Shown: piece after piece, positions 20,262-32,108 of the stretch | Layout of the letters: each line of letters starts with the position of its first letter | How positions within the stretch are numbered: position 1 is the stretch's first letter | NCBI GenBank assembly: GCA_039704465.1 | Contig: JASFAU010000006.1 | Span: 558,001-622,000, forward strand | Origin: Plasmodiophora brassicae | Taxonomy: Eukaryota > Endomyxa > Phytomyxea > Plasmodiophorida > Plasmodiophoridae | Direction: 5' to 3' | DNA: 64,000 bases | Notes under the pieces: generated by a model | What the model was told of the DNA's origin: nothing | Databases searched by the model: none | What the model saw: only the letters and a program-made list of their open reading frames with translations | Made by a program: the position numbers and the translations under genes

Positions 20262-23200
20262 CTATTTGGCAAAGACGTATTTGATCTTTGGAATGACAAG
20301 GGAACCGCCAGCGGCATCGGTCACGACCGAGTTCAGCATGACGAATTTCTTATTCGGGGTCGGCAGCGGGCCGTACGTCTCAGTGTACAGTTGTTTGAGG
20401 TCCCTTTTTCGGTTCGCTTCGTTAAGGGCGCGGACGGCCGCTGGGAGGTATTTGTTGGCGTTGTAGAGAGCTTTGCCCTTTCCGGCCGCGATCATCTCAT
20501 CGGTGATGTCTGCGCGTTGTTCAGACGTTTGCAAAGATCACGGAGAACAGCCTAGACGGACCAGCACTGAACAATAGCTGAATTTGGACGCCGTGATGCA
20601 ACCTCTCGACGGCTGCGACAAATTCTTCAACAGTCAGGACGCCACAGTCAATGACGACCTATACGCTATAAATGAGTTTCGATCTTGACAAAATAATACC
20701 CTATAGCTCTTCACCTTGTCCCAGATTGTGAACCCATCTGGGACCGGGCGGATTTCTTCACACATGATAACGTCGTACTGCGCTTTGGCCTTGACCGGTT
20801 CCAGTGGTGCAAACGACTGGAATGAGTTGACAGCAAGGTTGACATTGGCATTCGCCATTTTGTCCGCCTTCAGACCGAGGACAACCTGGATAACTGTAAG
20901 CACGTATGACATGTCTGCAGATGCCTTTTCACGTCCTACTTTGTAAAGTTCGAGGCATACGAGCCCGGTTATCATTGCTGTTGTGGTCGCAAGGGCAGGA
21001 ATAATTTTGCCGGCGATCATCTGTTGCAGCGACGGTTAAGCCTGCACTGAGAAACACAGCAGCGAAAACGCCCTAACCTTGCACGTGTGCCGAGTCGCCT
21101 CCTTGATCCGGTAATTCCAGGAACGCAAATTCGACGCAGCTGTAATAAAATCAATGTGGAAGTTGCTGTCGTCGTCCTTCTCGAAGTCAGCGGGAACCAG
21201 TTCCGAGACCTATCTCGATAAGAGATATAGTCGTCCATGCAAACACAAGCAACCTCACCTTGCTGAAGTTAATCTGGTTGACTTTGGCTTTCAGACTTTC
21301 AAGTTCTTCAGATTCGTCATCGTCATCGTGTGCTGGCTGAGGAGCTGAATCGTCAACTTGAATGCTGACGTCCGTTTTCGGTTTCCACACGGACGGTGTG
21401 AAGTGCGACGCCATCGAAGCAATTGCATCCCGATCACGTATCTTTACATAGTAGTACTGAATCAACTTGCAATACGTTGCCCATCGAGATACTTACAGGT
21501 GCCAACTTGAATATTGCTGCGTAAATGTTCGACGCAGCCACGATAAAATCAACATGCAAAGGGTTGGATACATCAAGCTCGGTGGCTCTTGGGAATCGTT
21601 TCTCTCCAGTCCAGAAAGGTCCGAGGTCAGCGCCCGATTCAGAATCAACCTTTCTGGCGTCCTTAAAGATATGGTTGAGACTACAACCCAGAATAGGAAC
21701 ATCGACGGGTGGATTTACCTCAGGGAAAGCGTGGATCAGATCCAGAATCCGGTTGCGGAAATGTTCCTGGAACTTGACGCAGGCAAGTTGGACAGCGGTT
21801 TCGAAGCTAGGGGAACCCCCGTGCAATGTATCTATGATGTCTAGCACACGACGCAGCGCGGCGACCTGAGACGACAATAAGCGCAATGTGCAACGCCTCG
21901 GTCAAAGCGTATACCTGGACACCGGCATTGCCTTCCTTGCTAAGCTTCCCGAAATACTCGTTTCGGTCCGTGATGAGGCAATTCACTTCCGCAGGCAGAT
22001 CTGCAAACCAGTCCGAGAACTGCGCCCGCGCCCATTCGATACAGTGCTCTGTGAAATGCGGGAAGTTACGCAATGTGCACACTGCAAAGTAACCTGTCAG
22101 GTACGGCCATCATTCACATTGCAATTTTACGTACTCGGAATGGAATCTTCTTCCTGCTCCTTCTGCTCTGAATAGGACTGAGTCTGGAACGGGATAACGG
22201 TTTCGCAGTTCGCTTTCGTTCCCAGGGTACCAGACTCGAGAAGCGGCTTTTCGAAGAGGACGCATTTCGAATCTGTGTACTGCCGTGCCTTGATGTTGTC
22301 GAGGGCGTTCCACACACCATCCAAGCCAGACCAAAAGTCGTCGTCAAAGACGTTCTCAGTGTTGGGCCCAACTGCAACTTCGTATGTGTGGACCCGCAAG
22401 TCCTTGTTCATGGCGCGTGCAGCGTCCGTTGCACACACTGATTTCGGCTGACCGACATTGTCGCGCCTGAACAGGAACTGCCTGTTGAGGTTGCTGACCT
22501 CGATCCGATCCATGTCCGTCACATGAATGCACCCGGCCGAGCCGCAACCAAGGCCCATCAAGGCGATACCCTTGATATATTCACATCCCAGAGCACCCGC
22601 CCCGACCAGGAACCATTTCTGCACAGTTCAAAGACGTGTAAGAACAGTATAGGGGACAAGAACTGCTTCTCACTTGGTTCTTCAGTTTTTCTTGGAAAGC
22701 ACGCCCAAATATCGCAATCTGATTGTCGTATCGCGTAGGTTGAGAAGCGTTCAGGGCCGAGTCTGGAGACGGCAAGTCACGCTCCACTAGCAATTCCAAG
22801 GCATCGTGATGAAGCCATTGGTTCAGAGGCGTGTACTTCCCAGCCGCCTATGGACAACAGCAATTAGGAACACCGCCAAGTTACCAGTTCCACGCAGCGA
22901 ACCTTAACACATTCCTGGGCGAGGACTCCACCAAGGAACGCAGCGAACCCCGGCAGCTCGGCCCTAGCGTACAGGGCCGACTGCTTCACGACGTTCTTAT
23001 CAATTTCGTCGATGACTAGGGCCGCCCCCTGTCGATTCGAATAGCGATAAGTTTCTTTTGACGATAATCAAACATACTCAGCGTACGTCAGACAAGCCCT
23101 TGTGCTCTTCCAGGATTCGAGTAGCCAGTGAAATACATTCATCTGCATGGGCGACGTTGTGGATGTCAGGGAGCTGCCCACCGTGAAGTGATTGGAAACG

Positions 23201-24618
23201 CCACAGGGCGAGACGGGCAAAGTGAAGTTGTGCGCCGCGATTGCAAGTGAGAAGCTGGTACCAACAGAAAGGAACCGCGATTAACGGATAGCTGTACACG
23301 GTACGCATTCCAGTACCTTGTTCATATCCATGTGTGGCAATCCCATAAACTGATCAGGAGCGACAGGGTTGACGCATGACTCTGCAAAGCTGCGGTAATG
23401 CAACGTCTTTGGAAGCTTGATTTGCGACACCATGCCGCCGTCCGAGTAGTCTTCCGTGAACCGCGAGGCGTCGAAATCAACCAGCTCAAACTTGTTCGCC
23501 AACAGGACAGTTCGAGGTTTGCCATCCGCTCCAGTTGACTTCCCGAACATTCGACGAATTTGGAAGACATGCCTACCGGGACGAGAACGTTAGCTTGGCA
23601 ACACAGACCTCTCGAGATGCGTACCCTGAAGGCCCGTCCGCCGAAGGGGCCGACTCATGCGATGGCGAATTCAGACTTTTGGAAGGTTAGGTTGTGAGAC
23701 AATACCCTTTCAGAGCGACTTACACAGCCATCTCCCCTTGCAGTTCTTCGAATTTGACATAGTCGCCGTCATCGAGACGATGTCGGTCACCAGCAACGGT
23801 AACAACGCCTAAATGGGGTCAGAACTTGTGCTCTCATGGGATCGTAAGGTAAGAAAGCGGACCGGTCTTGGAGATAGACTGAACGACGTTGATTCGAAGC
23901 GGTTCGCCATCAATATCGGTGACCTATGGAGCAGGTCAGAAAGAGCATATATGAAGTGACCAGGGGGAACTTGCCGTATGCGCTTTCCCGAAATCAGAGA
24001 AGATTGACGAGATGACACCGCCGGTCCATCCGTAAATAAACTTAATCCCATGCTGGCGACAGACTGTGTTGATTCTGACGAGGTCCTACAGTTCGAGGGA
24101 AATGGGAATGGATTATACAGAAATGGAAGTCAACTCAGGAACCTCATGGCACATATCGTTCGTCACAATGACGACATGGAACTGTCGAATACAAGCCTCG
24201 TCGAGGGCGCCTTCGTGGACCCTGACTTGAACATAGGGGTTCAAAGTGCTCAAATTGACCACCGACGCCTTGTCGCGAGGAACGCGCTTAGAAGCATGAG
24301 TTTCGGTCAGATAAAAGTTCGTCTGCAAATCGCGAACGGACGACAGCTCAGGGTCGTGAAGTGCGACCTGCGTTGGACTCAGTGACCACTAGCACTTCAG
24401 CCATTATTCATAAACCTCATTCCAACCTGCTTAGGCCCAGCCAATATCAAGTTCTTTGCAGTTTCCACGCCTGCTCCACGAAGACCGACAACAAGGACTG
24501 CCATTTGAGAGAATCGGCCCATAAGCTCAATACCGTATGCACCAATCTGCCTGGAATACAGATCCATGAAGTCGGCGCTGGGCGCCCCCGTGTCAAGACC
24601 CGACGCCCCGCTCACCAT
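20262..24618 (-). CDS. UBA1: ubiquitin-activating enzyme E1
   Basis: About 18 exons. Start ATG 24618 ([14 protein letters not shown]), stop at 20262. In order: the N-terminal inactive adenylation half ([30 protein letters not shown]), then [16 protein letters not shown] and [17 protein letters not shown]; the active adenylation half ([56 protein letters not shown]); the catalytic cysteine block [12 protein letters not shown], completed across a splice at about 22082; the SCCH region; [20 protein letters not shown]; and a short ubiquitin-fold domain ending [11 protein letters not shown]. It activates ubiquitin with ATP as a thioester for E2s. The C-terminal domain is the most diverged part. 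One intron (23924-23975) has a GC donor. Confidence 0.93.
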
Positions 24619-25267
24619 GGCCACAATCGTGGATCGATCCAACCTGGAAATGTCCAAAAAAGAAACGGGAACACGGACAGGCAGCGGCTCTGCTGACTGC
24701 TTGCCGACAAAGGAGATATCATTCCTCATACTACCGTACGCTCCAATTACACCGCCGCATCTGCCAGTCCCATAAATCACGCTTTACTAGTACAGTAATT
24801 TTATATACATGCTTTGTATCATCAGCCCTTCGTGTCTGAGACTGGCTCCACCAAAGTCGCTCCGCGTAGCGTCAACGTCCTCCGTGTATAGTTGTCTTGT
24901 GTAGACTTTCACTAGGAACAGTGTATGATGCAAACGGGACGATCGGCAATTCATTTTCGACTGGGTCCTGTAACAAATGTGAGTGCCGAACTACAAAACG
25001 TCATCTTTCATACGAGTTTGTTTGTACATGAATCTAAACTATTGGCGAAGGGTCATTATAGGCGATAACATAATGCCGAATACGAGTTTGTCTATTCACC
25101 GCCTGAGGTTGGCGTGAAATGTGAAACTTTCTCTCCACCGCGTGACCTGCGGCAAATAACGTCGCGACCGCAAAGATTAGGGCGCATCCCGTAAATCGTC
25201 CCACGGACTGCGCCGCGGCATCCGTGGGACGACAGTCTTCGTTATCGTTGTCGGGCAGTCTGCGACC
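24619..25267. promoter_or_regulatory. bidirectional promoter region of E1 and eL32
   Basis: A 649-bp interval between divergent genes. The 12-mer ATACGAGTTTGT occurs twice in direct orientation, at about 25010 and 25080. No gene seen. Shared regulation is inference. Confidence 0.4.
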
Positions 25268-25777
25268 ATGGTGGCGCCTTTAGTTCGGCACAAGATCATC
25301 AAGAAACGTCAGGCGAAGTTCATTCGCCACCAGGCACACAACTTCCTTCGTGTGCCGCTCAAATGGCGCCGCCCGAAGGGAATCGACAGTGTCGTCCGTC
25401 GCCGCTTCCGTGGCAACATTAAGATGGCCAACTGTGGTTACGGTACCAACAAGAAGCACAAGCACATTCTGCCGAACGGCTTCATGAAATTTAGCGTTTC
25501 CAACGCCAAGGTGCGTTGTATCCATGCTGCTATGCAGAGTCGTACCTGGCTCAAATGCGGATTAGGACCTTGAGCTGCTCCTGATGCATAACCGGAAGTA
25601 CGCGGCTGAGATCAAGAGCCAGGTTTCCGTTCGCAAGCGCAAGGTACGACCGTAATAGAAATTTATCGAAATGCTCAGTACTAATCGGGATCCTAGGAAA
25701 TCGTTGAGCGAGCGGCGCAGTTGAACATCAAGGTCATCAACGGCAATGCCAAGCTACGTACCGAAGAGCACGAATAA
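25268..25777 (+). CDS. RPL32: large-subunit ribosomal protein eL32
   Basis: Three exons (25268-25510, 25566-25643, 25697-25777) join in phase across introns of 55 and 53 nt and yield 133 residues, the normal size. Recognisable blocks are KKRQAKFIRHQAHNF, WRRPKGIDSVVRRRFRG, GYGTNKKHKHILPNGF, the central DLELLLMHNRKYAAEI and the C-terminal RAAQLNIKV...RTEEHE. Intron 2 shows a clear branch-point-like CAGTACTAAT before its TCCTAG acceptor. eL32 is a universal component of the eukaryotic and archaeal large subunit. This gene is the best reference for splice-site and codon use in the window. Confidence 0.97.
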
Positions 25778-26094
25778 GCCTGTCAATGCCAAACTATCGA
25801 CTGGTTTGCCTTGTCGCACCAATAAACTCGACAGTGTTCTTCCTACCAGGTTGCACTGTCTTCATTCTCGTCATTCACCAGTTTCACTGGCTCCGGGAGG
25901 AGGGAGTGCCTGCAGTCAAGATGTTGGCTGTGTACCAGGGCCATGGTCAGCTCTGCCTCGGTCTTTTTTGGCGGCTCGAGTGGGCGGGTGCCGCGACGCT
26001 GTAACGAGGCGGAGTGGAAGTAAAATTTGTCTCCGCCATCGATCATCGCCCGGCGATGGTGTGTAGGGGCTCCTCATGTCTCTTCGGTTATCCA

Positions 26095-27060
26095 ATGCCG
26101 CTCGACACGACGTGCATGACGTTCAAGCAGAACCAATGGGTGTTTTGCACCGGCATGTTTGTTGCAGGCTTGACGTTCTGCTCGGTCCTCTACGTCATCG
26201 CGTATTTCGCGCTCAAGCCGTGGCTAACACGGCGGGGTCTGAAGCCAATTGACGTCGAGGTGGGCACGTATTGTGACTCCTCTAGAAACCACCGCCTAAG
26301 TGACTCTGTGTCTAGGATGCTGCCATTCGGGTTGTCAGTGTCGTACACGCACTATGGGTCGCTCTGCCGTTTACGTACGCCCTTGCTACTGAGTCGCTGC
26401 CAACGACGTTTACTTCACATTTCCCGTGCGCGACCTTCGTTATTTCAGCGTCGCTGGGATATTTCGCTTTCGATACCGTCGCTCTTCTGCACTATTCGCA
26501 TTGCAAAGGTACCGATGAAGTGGGAAGTGTTTCGGGTATCGTAATGAGCCATTCGCAGGGAAATCGTGGAAGGCCGACGCGTCGATGTTCGTGCACCATT
26601 TCTTCGCAGCTGGCGGCGAGTGGATGACGCTGGTGCGTCACGTTGGCGGCAACCTTGTTGCCGCCTTAATGTTGAGCGAGTATACCACGCCGATGCTTCA
26701 CCTGTATTGTTGATCGATTCGCTCTTTGCTATCACCAGATCCTGATGGTGCGCTTCTAGACTGTACGTGCTCGAACGCGCCAGTTATCTCGGAGACAATT
26801 TGCTCACGAAGCTCATGTGCGCAATGTTCATTATTTTATGGATCGTCTTCCGCATCGGCGTTTCCGCCTACTTCGTCGTGTACCTGGTAAAGCACTGGAG
26901 TGACTTTGTCCTACTGTCGCTGTCGAACCGTGTCCTGTACATTTCCGTAACGATCTTCTTCAACTGCATCAACCTATTTTGGTTCTACAAGATTCTCCAG
27001 AAAGGCGCTCGCATGGCCAGCAAGACGCCGAGAAACGCCGCTGCGAAAAAGGCCGACTAG
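26095..27060 (+). CDS. TLC-domain membrane protein (TMEM56/TLCD4-like)
   Basis: A multi-exon, multi-pass membrane protein. Exon 1 carries the first helix (FCTGMFVAGLTFCSVLYVIA) and ends PIDVE. After an intron ending at GTCTAG the frame resumes DAAIRVVSVVHALWVALPF, then SASLGYFAFDTVALLHYSH; a further exon holds MFVHHFFAAGGEWMTLVRHV and LSEYTTPMLH; the last exon (from about 26767) holds LLTKLMCAMFIILWIVFRIG, another helix and a basic tail (RNAAAKKAD). The HH-containing block and SEYTTP match the TRAM/LAG1/CLN8 domain. The ceramide synthase homeobox and Lag1 motif are absent, so TLCD-type is more likely than ceramide synthase. ATG 26014 is an alternative start. Confidence 0.75.
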
Positions 27061-27090
27061 CTCGATTGTTTTAAACATCGATGTATCATT

Positions 27091-28416
27091 TCAGTTGCTG
27101 CTGGACTGGCTTGCATCAGCTGAACTGGTCTCCTTATCCTTCTTTTCCGCCTGCATCAGCCAGTTGATCAATTCGCCAATAGTCTCCCCGCTCGAGTCCG
27201 GCGGTGGAGCGTTCCCGCCGTCCGCGCCCATCTTCTTCGACAGCCAGTTGATCAGCTCCGTGATCGTGTTTGACGACGACCGTGAAGACTCTCCTTTGGC
27301 GCCGTGCGATTTGCGTGAACTGGAACCCAGCTTTGAATGCGAGTGGCCTCGCGAGCCTGAATGCGAACCACCATGCGGGTGTGAATGGTTGCCTTTGGGG
27401 TGGGTGGAGGGCGCGTTTGCGGTACTGTCAGCACCGGACGACGGTGCGCTTGTAGAGGAGCCGTTCGCTGGGGCCTCAGATGGCGTTGGCATTGGTGTTG
27501 GCGCAACTGTCCCGTTGTCAGGATTGGCCTGAGGCGCGCCTAGATCTGCCATCGGCATCGACGAATTCGTTCCGTTGTCGGGAGCGTCATCGTTGATCGG
27601 GACTGCCGTCGGCATGGAGATGTTGTTTGGGATCGTGGCGTTATCATCTCCTTGGATGAACGGCGCGAAAGTCATGAGGTCAGGAGCGCTGCGGATCGGG
27701 ATCACCTTGTTCGGTCTGGAGATCGGAATTGGATTACCATTCGAGTCACACGATTGACTGTCAATCGGGAAGCCTAGCGGAACACTTCCGCCGTTCTGGA
27801 TCCCACCAAAGTCGCCAGTGCCGCTGGCGGCCACGTTGATCTCGTCTTGAAGGTGGTCCGTGAAAGAAGCGCCTCCACTGATAGGGCCCGACGGGAACCC
27901 CAAGTGATGTGTTTGTGCTGTAGGGATGCCCATTGACAGTGTCGGTGCACTATCTGGCAACATCACGCTGGTTTCCACCATCTCATTCACGTTGACGCGT
28001 TTGACGTGAACCTGCTCGTTCTGCGGCTGGATGACGCCTGGCAGAGCGCTGGACCCGCCTCCGATGGAATTGCGCCCGACGTTGAGACCTGCGCTAGGAG
28101 CGTTGTCGTTCTGTGCGGAGAAGACGCTGTACGATGAGGCTGCCTCTTCAGCCGACGTTGGCTGACGAGCAGTATGACTTGCATGGCCGTTCACGTTGAT
28201 CAACGGTTGCTTGTCGTTAGGGTCCGCTCCAGTGTCGGAAAAGTGCATGACATGCCGTTGCCCTCGCATCATGCTGATGGCTTGGGGATTCCGGTTGATC
28301 TGGTTCAGGTTCTGCATCGAGGCCATAGCCAGGTCCGGTGCTCCGAACATTCCAGGCATTTGGGCGACCGAGTTGCACGCCATGAGGCCGGCAACGAGAA
28401 GTGCAGAGCGCTTCAT
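27091..28416 (-). CDS. orphan secreted protein with paired ELINWL modules, 441 aa
   Basis: Single exon with a signal peptide (MKRSALLVAGLMACNSVAQ). The mature protein is low-complexity and probably disordered, with several N-glycosylation sequons in the second half (NAT, NIS, NGT, NSS, NGS). Around residues 340-365 it is histidine, serine and glycine rich (HSHPHGGSHSGSRGHSHSK), a possible metal-binding stretch. The C-terminus holds two copies of a short amphipathic module, TITELINWLSKKMGADG and TIGELINWLMQAEKKDK, separated by a proline-rich linker. No known domain. The duplicated module is the only part that looks folded and is probably the functional unit. It lies tail-to-tail with the TLC gene, 30 bp apart. 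Confidence 0.8.
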   Translation of the reverse strand: MKRSALLVAGLMACNSVAQMPGMFGAPDLAMASMQNLNQINRNPQAISMMRGQRHVMHFSDTGADPNDKQPLINVNGHASHTARQPTSAEEAASSYSVFSAQNDNAPSAGLNVGRNSIGGGSSALPGVIQPQNEQVHVKRVNVNEMVETSVMLPDSAPTLSMGIPTAQTHHLGFPSGPISGGASFTDHLQDEINVAASGTGDFGGIQNGGSVPLGFPIDSQSCDSNGNPIPISRPNKVIPIRSAPDLMTFAPFIQGDDNATIPNNISMPTAVPINDDAPDNGTNSSMPMADLGAPQANPDNGTVAPTPMPTPSEAPANGSSTSAPSSGADSTANAPSTHPKGNHSHPHGGSHSGSRGHSHSKLGSSSRKSHGAKGESSRSSSNTITELINWLSKKMGADGGNAPPPDSSGETIGELINWLMQAEKKDKETSSADASQSSSN

Positions 28417-28886
28417 ACTGGCTGGGTATTATGACTCTGTAAAAGTAAGCAGGGGGACAATATTTGGGAAATGATGACTGACCACTGGAAAGCAATCTAG
28501 GACGACAGACACCACATGGTGGTGTCACGTCACGATTGAGGCGTGTGACTCCTGACCAGCGGGTCAATGTAGTTGAATCATCAGTCTGACTCGCGGGCCC
28601 ACAGGGGCCCCACCGCAGATCATTTCCGAACAGGCGACACTGGTCCACAATGTCGTGCGTCAACGTTCCTACGAGGGTCCTTGCATGAAACGCCGTTTCT
28701 GGCTGAACCGAAGAAGTAGGCGCACACGACTTCGAAAGGGTTCGAATGGCGACACGCGATACTGTTTGATCTCGATAACCTGCTTGTCCGAAACTGGGCA
28801 GCTACAACAGGCAGTTATCAAAGGACGTTCTCGGACCCGACTCGGCTCTGAATAATCCGTGGGGGACAACACTCTGCAGGGTCGAG
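28417..28886. other. 470-bp divergent intergenic region
   Basis: Separates two secreted-protein genes transcribed away from each other, so it should hold both promoters. No gene or clear motif identified. Confidence 0.4.
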
Positions 28887-29954
28887 ATGTCGTTCCGGCG
28901 CCTGTTCGTCCTGTGCGCCCTCCCATCGATGCTGACACTGTCGATTACAGCGATGGGGTACCGTAGCCTGTGGTTCGAATGGCTGTCAAAGTGCACACAG
29001 GTCCTGCCGTCTAGGAGACGTTCACAAGCCCTGCGGGATGCTGCCATGTCGTTGAGCGCCGAGATCAAGCCGTACGTCGTTGGTGTAGGCCCCGAGATCC
29101 TCAAGCGGGACGCCACCGGACGCACAATCCTCGAGTACTTGAGCACGGACCGAGAGGCGTATCGTGATGATGTGCGGCTGGTGATCTCGGAAGCCGGCTT
29201 GAAGACGAGTCGTCGCAGATTATTGGATGTGGATTGTACCGGTGCCATGTATGTGCAGACGTTGGTTGGACGTACGCCTAGGCACGCGGATGCCTACATG
29301 GACGTGTTCGAGAGCGACCCCGCACAACAAATCGACATCCTCCTGCATCGCGATAGGCTGGGTCGCATTTGCGCCCATCACGTCTTGGAAGGTCCTGCTT
29401 CAGACTTTGACAAGGCGTGCTGGATGAACATGTGGATCTTGTCGCAGTCGATGGTAATGGCGAATACGAGCCTGGATCTTGTGGATCTCTCTCGTCGTCT
29501 GGACCTGCCTACGACCACGGACGTCCTGGTCGCGTTGCAAGCCACACCACGCCAAACTATTCGTTTGCTGCCTTCACTAGGTCGCCTGCTCAACCAGGCA
29601 CAGCGTGACCTGACCGAGCTGGGGAGGATAACGTTGCCGCATTCCAAAGTCGACCTGCTTCTGCATGCGGCGCTTATGAGGCTCGAACTCCGACCTAGGG
29701 GAGCGTCTGCGAGCGCCGTTATGACTGTCATCCGCTATTTATCAATGGTCGACTCAGGGCGCCTGCTACTTGTACGATCCCGTCCAGAGAACTGGACCCC
29801 GCAGGAACGCGCCCTGAACTCTGGGATCGCCCTACTACCCGCCATCCCCGTCATTGCCGAGGCAACTCGCCTGCATAACCTGCATTCCAATACCATCGCC
29901 TCCCCACCTCGCCACATGCGCGCTCTCTCTGCACCCGCTACCCGTAACTATTAG
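28887..29954 (+). CDS. orphan secreted protein, 355 aa
   Basis: Single exon starting MSFRRLFVLCALPSMLTLS, a signal peptide or signal anchor. The rest is mostly helical with regular leucines (LLLHAALMRLELR, TIRLLPSLGRLLNQAQRDL) and a C-terminal HLHS/PPRH tail. No domain recognised. It contains few cysteines and one clear sequon (NTSL). Single-exon structure contrasts with the intron-rich housekeeping genes and matches the other secreted genes of the window. Confidence 0.7.
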   Translation: MSFRRLFVLCALPSMLTLSITAMGYRSLWFEWLSKCTQVLPSRRRSQALRDAAMSLSAEIKPYVVGVGPEILKRDATGRTILEYLSTDREAYRDDVRLVISEAGLKTSRRRLLDVDCTGAMYVQTLVGRTPRHADAYMDVFESDPAQQIDILLHRDRLGRICAHHVLEGPASDFDKACWMNMWILSQSMVMANTSLDLVDLSRRLDLPTTTDVLVALQATPRQTIRLLPSLGRLLNQAQRDLTELGRITLPHSKVDLLLHAALMRLELRPRGASASAVMTVIRYLSMVDSGRLLLVRSRPENWTPQERALNSGIALLPAIPVIAEATRLHNLHSNTIASPPRHMRALSAPATRNY

Positions 29955-30167
29955 TAGCATTCGCACACCCGTTCCCCAAACATACAATAAAGGGCAAACG
30001 TATTCGACTTCAGCACGCGTCGGTCGGATGGCGGACGTCGTCGCAACGTTGACGTTGTACAGCTCGGCCTGCGTGTAGGTTCGTATTTTAGGCGGACCTC
30101 CACCGCTCTGCTCCACAGAGGCGCCTCTACTCGAGTTACCGGACAATTCAGCCGCATTCCAGGTGCG

Positions 30168-32031
30168 TTGCAGACTGTCGGCGTCGCGTGGACGGCCTGC
30201 GCGATGCTGCATCGGCGGGACTTGGGGGTCCGGGCCGGCGCCGGGTCGTATCGGCCCGCGTCGTCGAGTGACGTGCCGGATTCGCCGGGGCGCGGCCGGT
30301 CGTTGCGCGATCGGCCACGATGGGTCATCGCCGTCGCGGGCCTGATGCTGGGCGCCATCGTGGTCGTTGCTGTCGTTGCACGTAACAACGCGGCCGTTGA
30401 GGCATCCTCATTGGCGGTTGACAATGTGGGGCGTGCAGCAGCCATGAGACATTCCGTGCCGATTACGGTTTCTGATGACGATTCCGTTGCCGATTCGAAA
30501 CGCAACGCTGACGAAAGTCAGTCCAGCTGCTTGTATCAGTGGTTGCCATGAATAACGTTGCACACCCGTAGGTCCAATTGTAAAGAAGATAAAAAGACAG
30601 CCCAAGAAACCGCTCCTGGACATCGCGATCGTGCTTGTGACATTCAATAGGCACGAGTACCTTCAGCAGACGCTTCAATCGCTGATGCGAATATGGCCGG
30701 TGGACGGTGGCATCGGTGGTGTCAAATTCCATTTAGTGATTTCACAAGATGGTACCCATCCGGAGGTGTCGCAGGTCATCCATAAGTATGATGCGTATCT
30801 GTCCCCTAATAAGCCTGTTCGTTGATATTTGCTCGCAGACACATGGAACGGGACCCGTCGATTACTCATCTCCGTTTCGAGTATGACGAGCAGTCGTGGA
30901 TCTCGGAGAATGCCGGATCGCCGCAGGAGTATATGCCCGACCTCTCTGTGTACTATAAGATCAGCGCCCATTTCAAAAGCATCCTCAGGAGAGCCATGAT
31001 CGATAGTGCAACCTCTTACCACGGGCTTCTGTTTATCGAAGGCAAGATGTACCGGCTGCTATGCCATGGCTTCTGGGAATTTAACGTGTGCATTAGACGA
31101 TATGGAGTTTGCTCCTGATTTTCTATCGTACTTCGCGTATTCTGCACCGTTTCTTGCAGAAAATAGCGAGACGACACTTTGCGTTTCCGCCTGGAACGAC
31201 CATGGGCAGTCACACCTGGTTGCAGATCCCAGTACGAGGAAACCGTTAAGGCATTCGGGAGTATATCTGAAGGGGTATGTGACGCAGAGAAACTGCTACG
31301 AGCTGACATATTTCCTGGACTTGGCTGGATGATGACCCGAGCTGTTGCCTTGGAGTTGTACGCCAAGTGGCCGTTCGGTTTCTGGTGCCTATATTTCGCT
31401 TTCGCAGTGAATGTGCTTGCACTAAGCCAACTGTAGGGATGACTGGCTACGTGAACCGGGCCAGCGACTTGGTCGCTCCTGCGTGTTTCCTGAGATCAAC
31501 CGGGTCAAGACCTTCGGCAAGGTTGGAAGCAGCGGTGGCGAGTTCTTTGATCAATACCTGGCCCCAATCCAGTTGAACGCAGTCGCCGTTGACTGGAAAA
31601 CTGAGGGCATGTCTCATCTTAAATCGGCCTTCAACGTATCCCAGTACCGCGAGGACCTGAACAGGGCCGCGGATGCATCGCAGCTGCTTACATACGATGG
31701 TCTTGCAAGTCTAATCCGTTCCGACGCCTCTGACAAGTGGGTGCCCGCGTTCTGACACATTTGCAAAACTAATCGCGCTTATCGCTTCAGCACACTCGGT
31801 GATGTTCGGGTTATCTACAAAGACGAGGTGCAGTTTGCAGTGTTCGCCGAATTGGTCGGTTGCATGCCTGGCTTCAAATCGGGATTTCCAAGAGCATCGT
31901 TCGACGGCATCGTCGCTGTCCATTTGTCTAGTGGGCGTCGCTTATTCATCACGCCGAAGAAGCACTCCGTTGTCGTGCTGGCGCCCCCGCGTAGGAAACC
32001 ACCGAGGGATGATCAGGCAGACATTATATAA
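30168..32031 (+). CDS. MGAT1: alpha-1,3-mannosyl-glycoprotein 2-beta-N-acetylglucosaminyltransferase (GnT-I)
   Basis: Seven exons: 30168-30516, 30572-30785, 30839-31041, 31097-31231, 31288-31384, 31437-31736, 31791-32031, all in phase, 512 residues. A Golgi signal anchor (WVIAVAGLMLGAIVVVAVVA) precedes the catalytic domain: LDIAIVLVTFNRHEYLQQTL, LVISQDG, the metal-binding FIEDDMEFAPDF created by a splice, FPGLGWMMTR, FWDDWLREPGQRLGRSC and FFDQYLAPIQLN, then the GnT-I C-terminal subdomain (FKSGFPRASFDGIVAVHL). It adds the first GlcNAc that converts high-mannose to complex N-glycans. The intron at 31042-31096 uses a GC donor. The seventh exon is easily missed because exon 6 reads through to a stop at 31753. 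Confidence 0.93.
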
Positions 32032-32108
32032 ACCACAGACACTGAAAACACCGACACGTTTTATCGTTTGGTACGCCGGTTGGAAGCACGTCTGGGCGCC
32101 GTCGCAAC

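Noticed and set aside
20716..24775. Plus-strand open frames across the E1 region
   Set aside because: They are antisense to conserved E1 exons.
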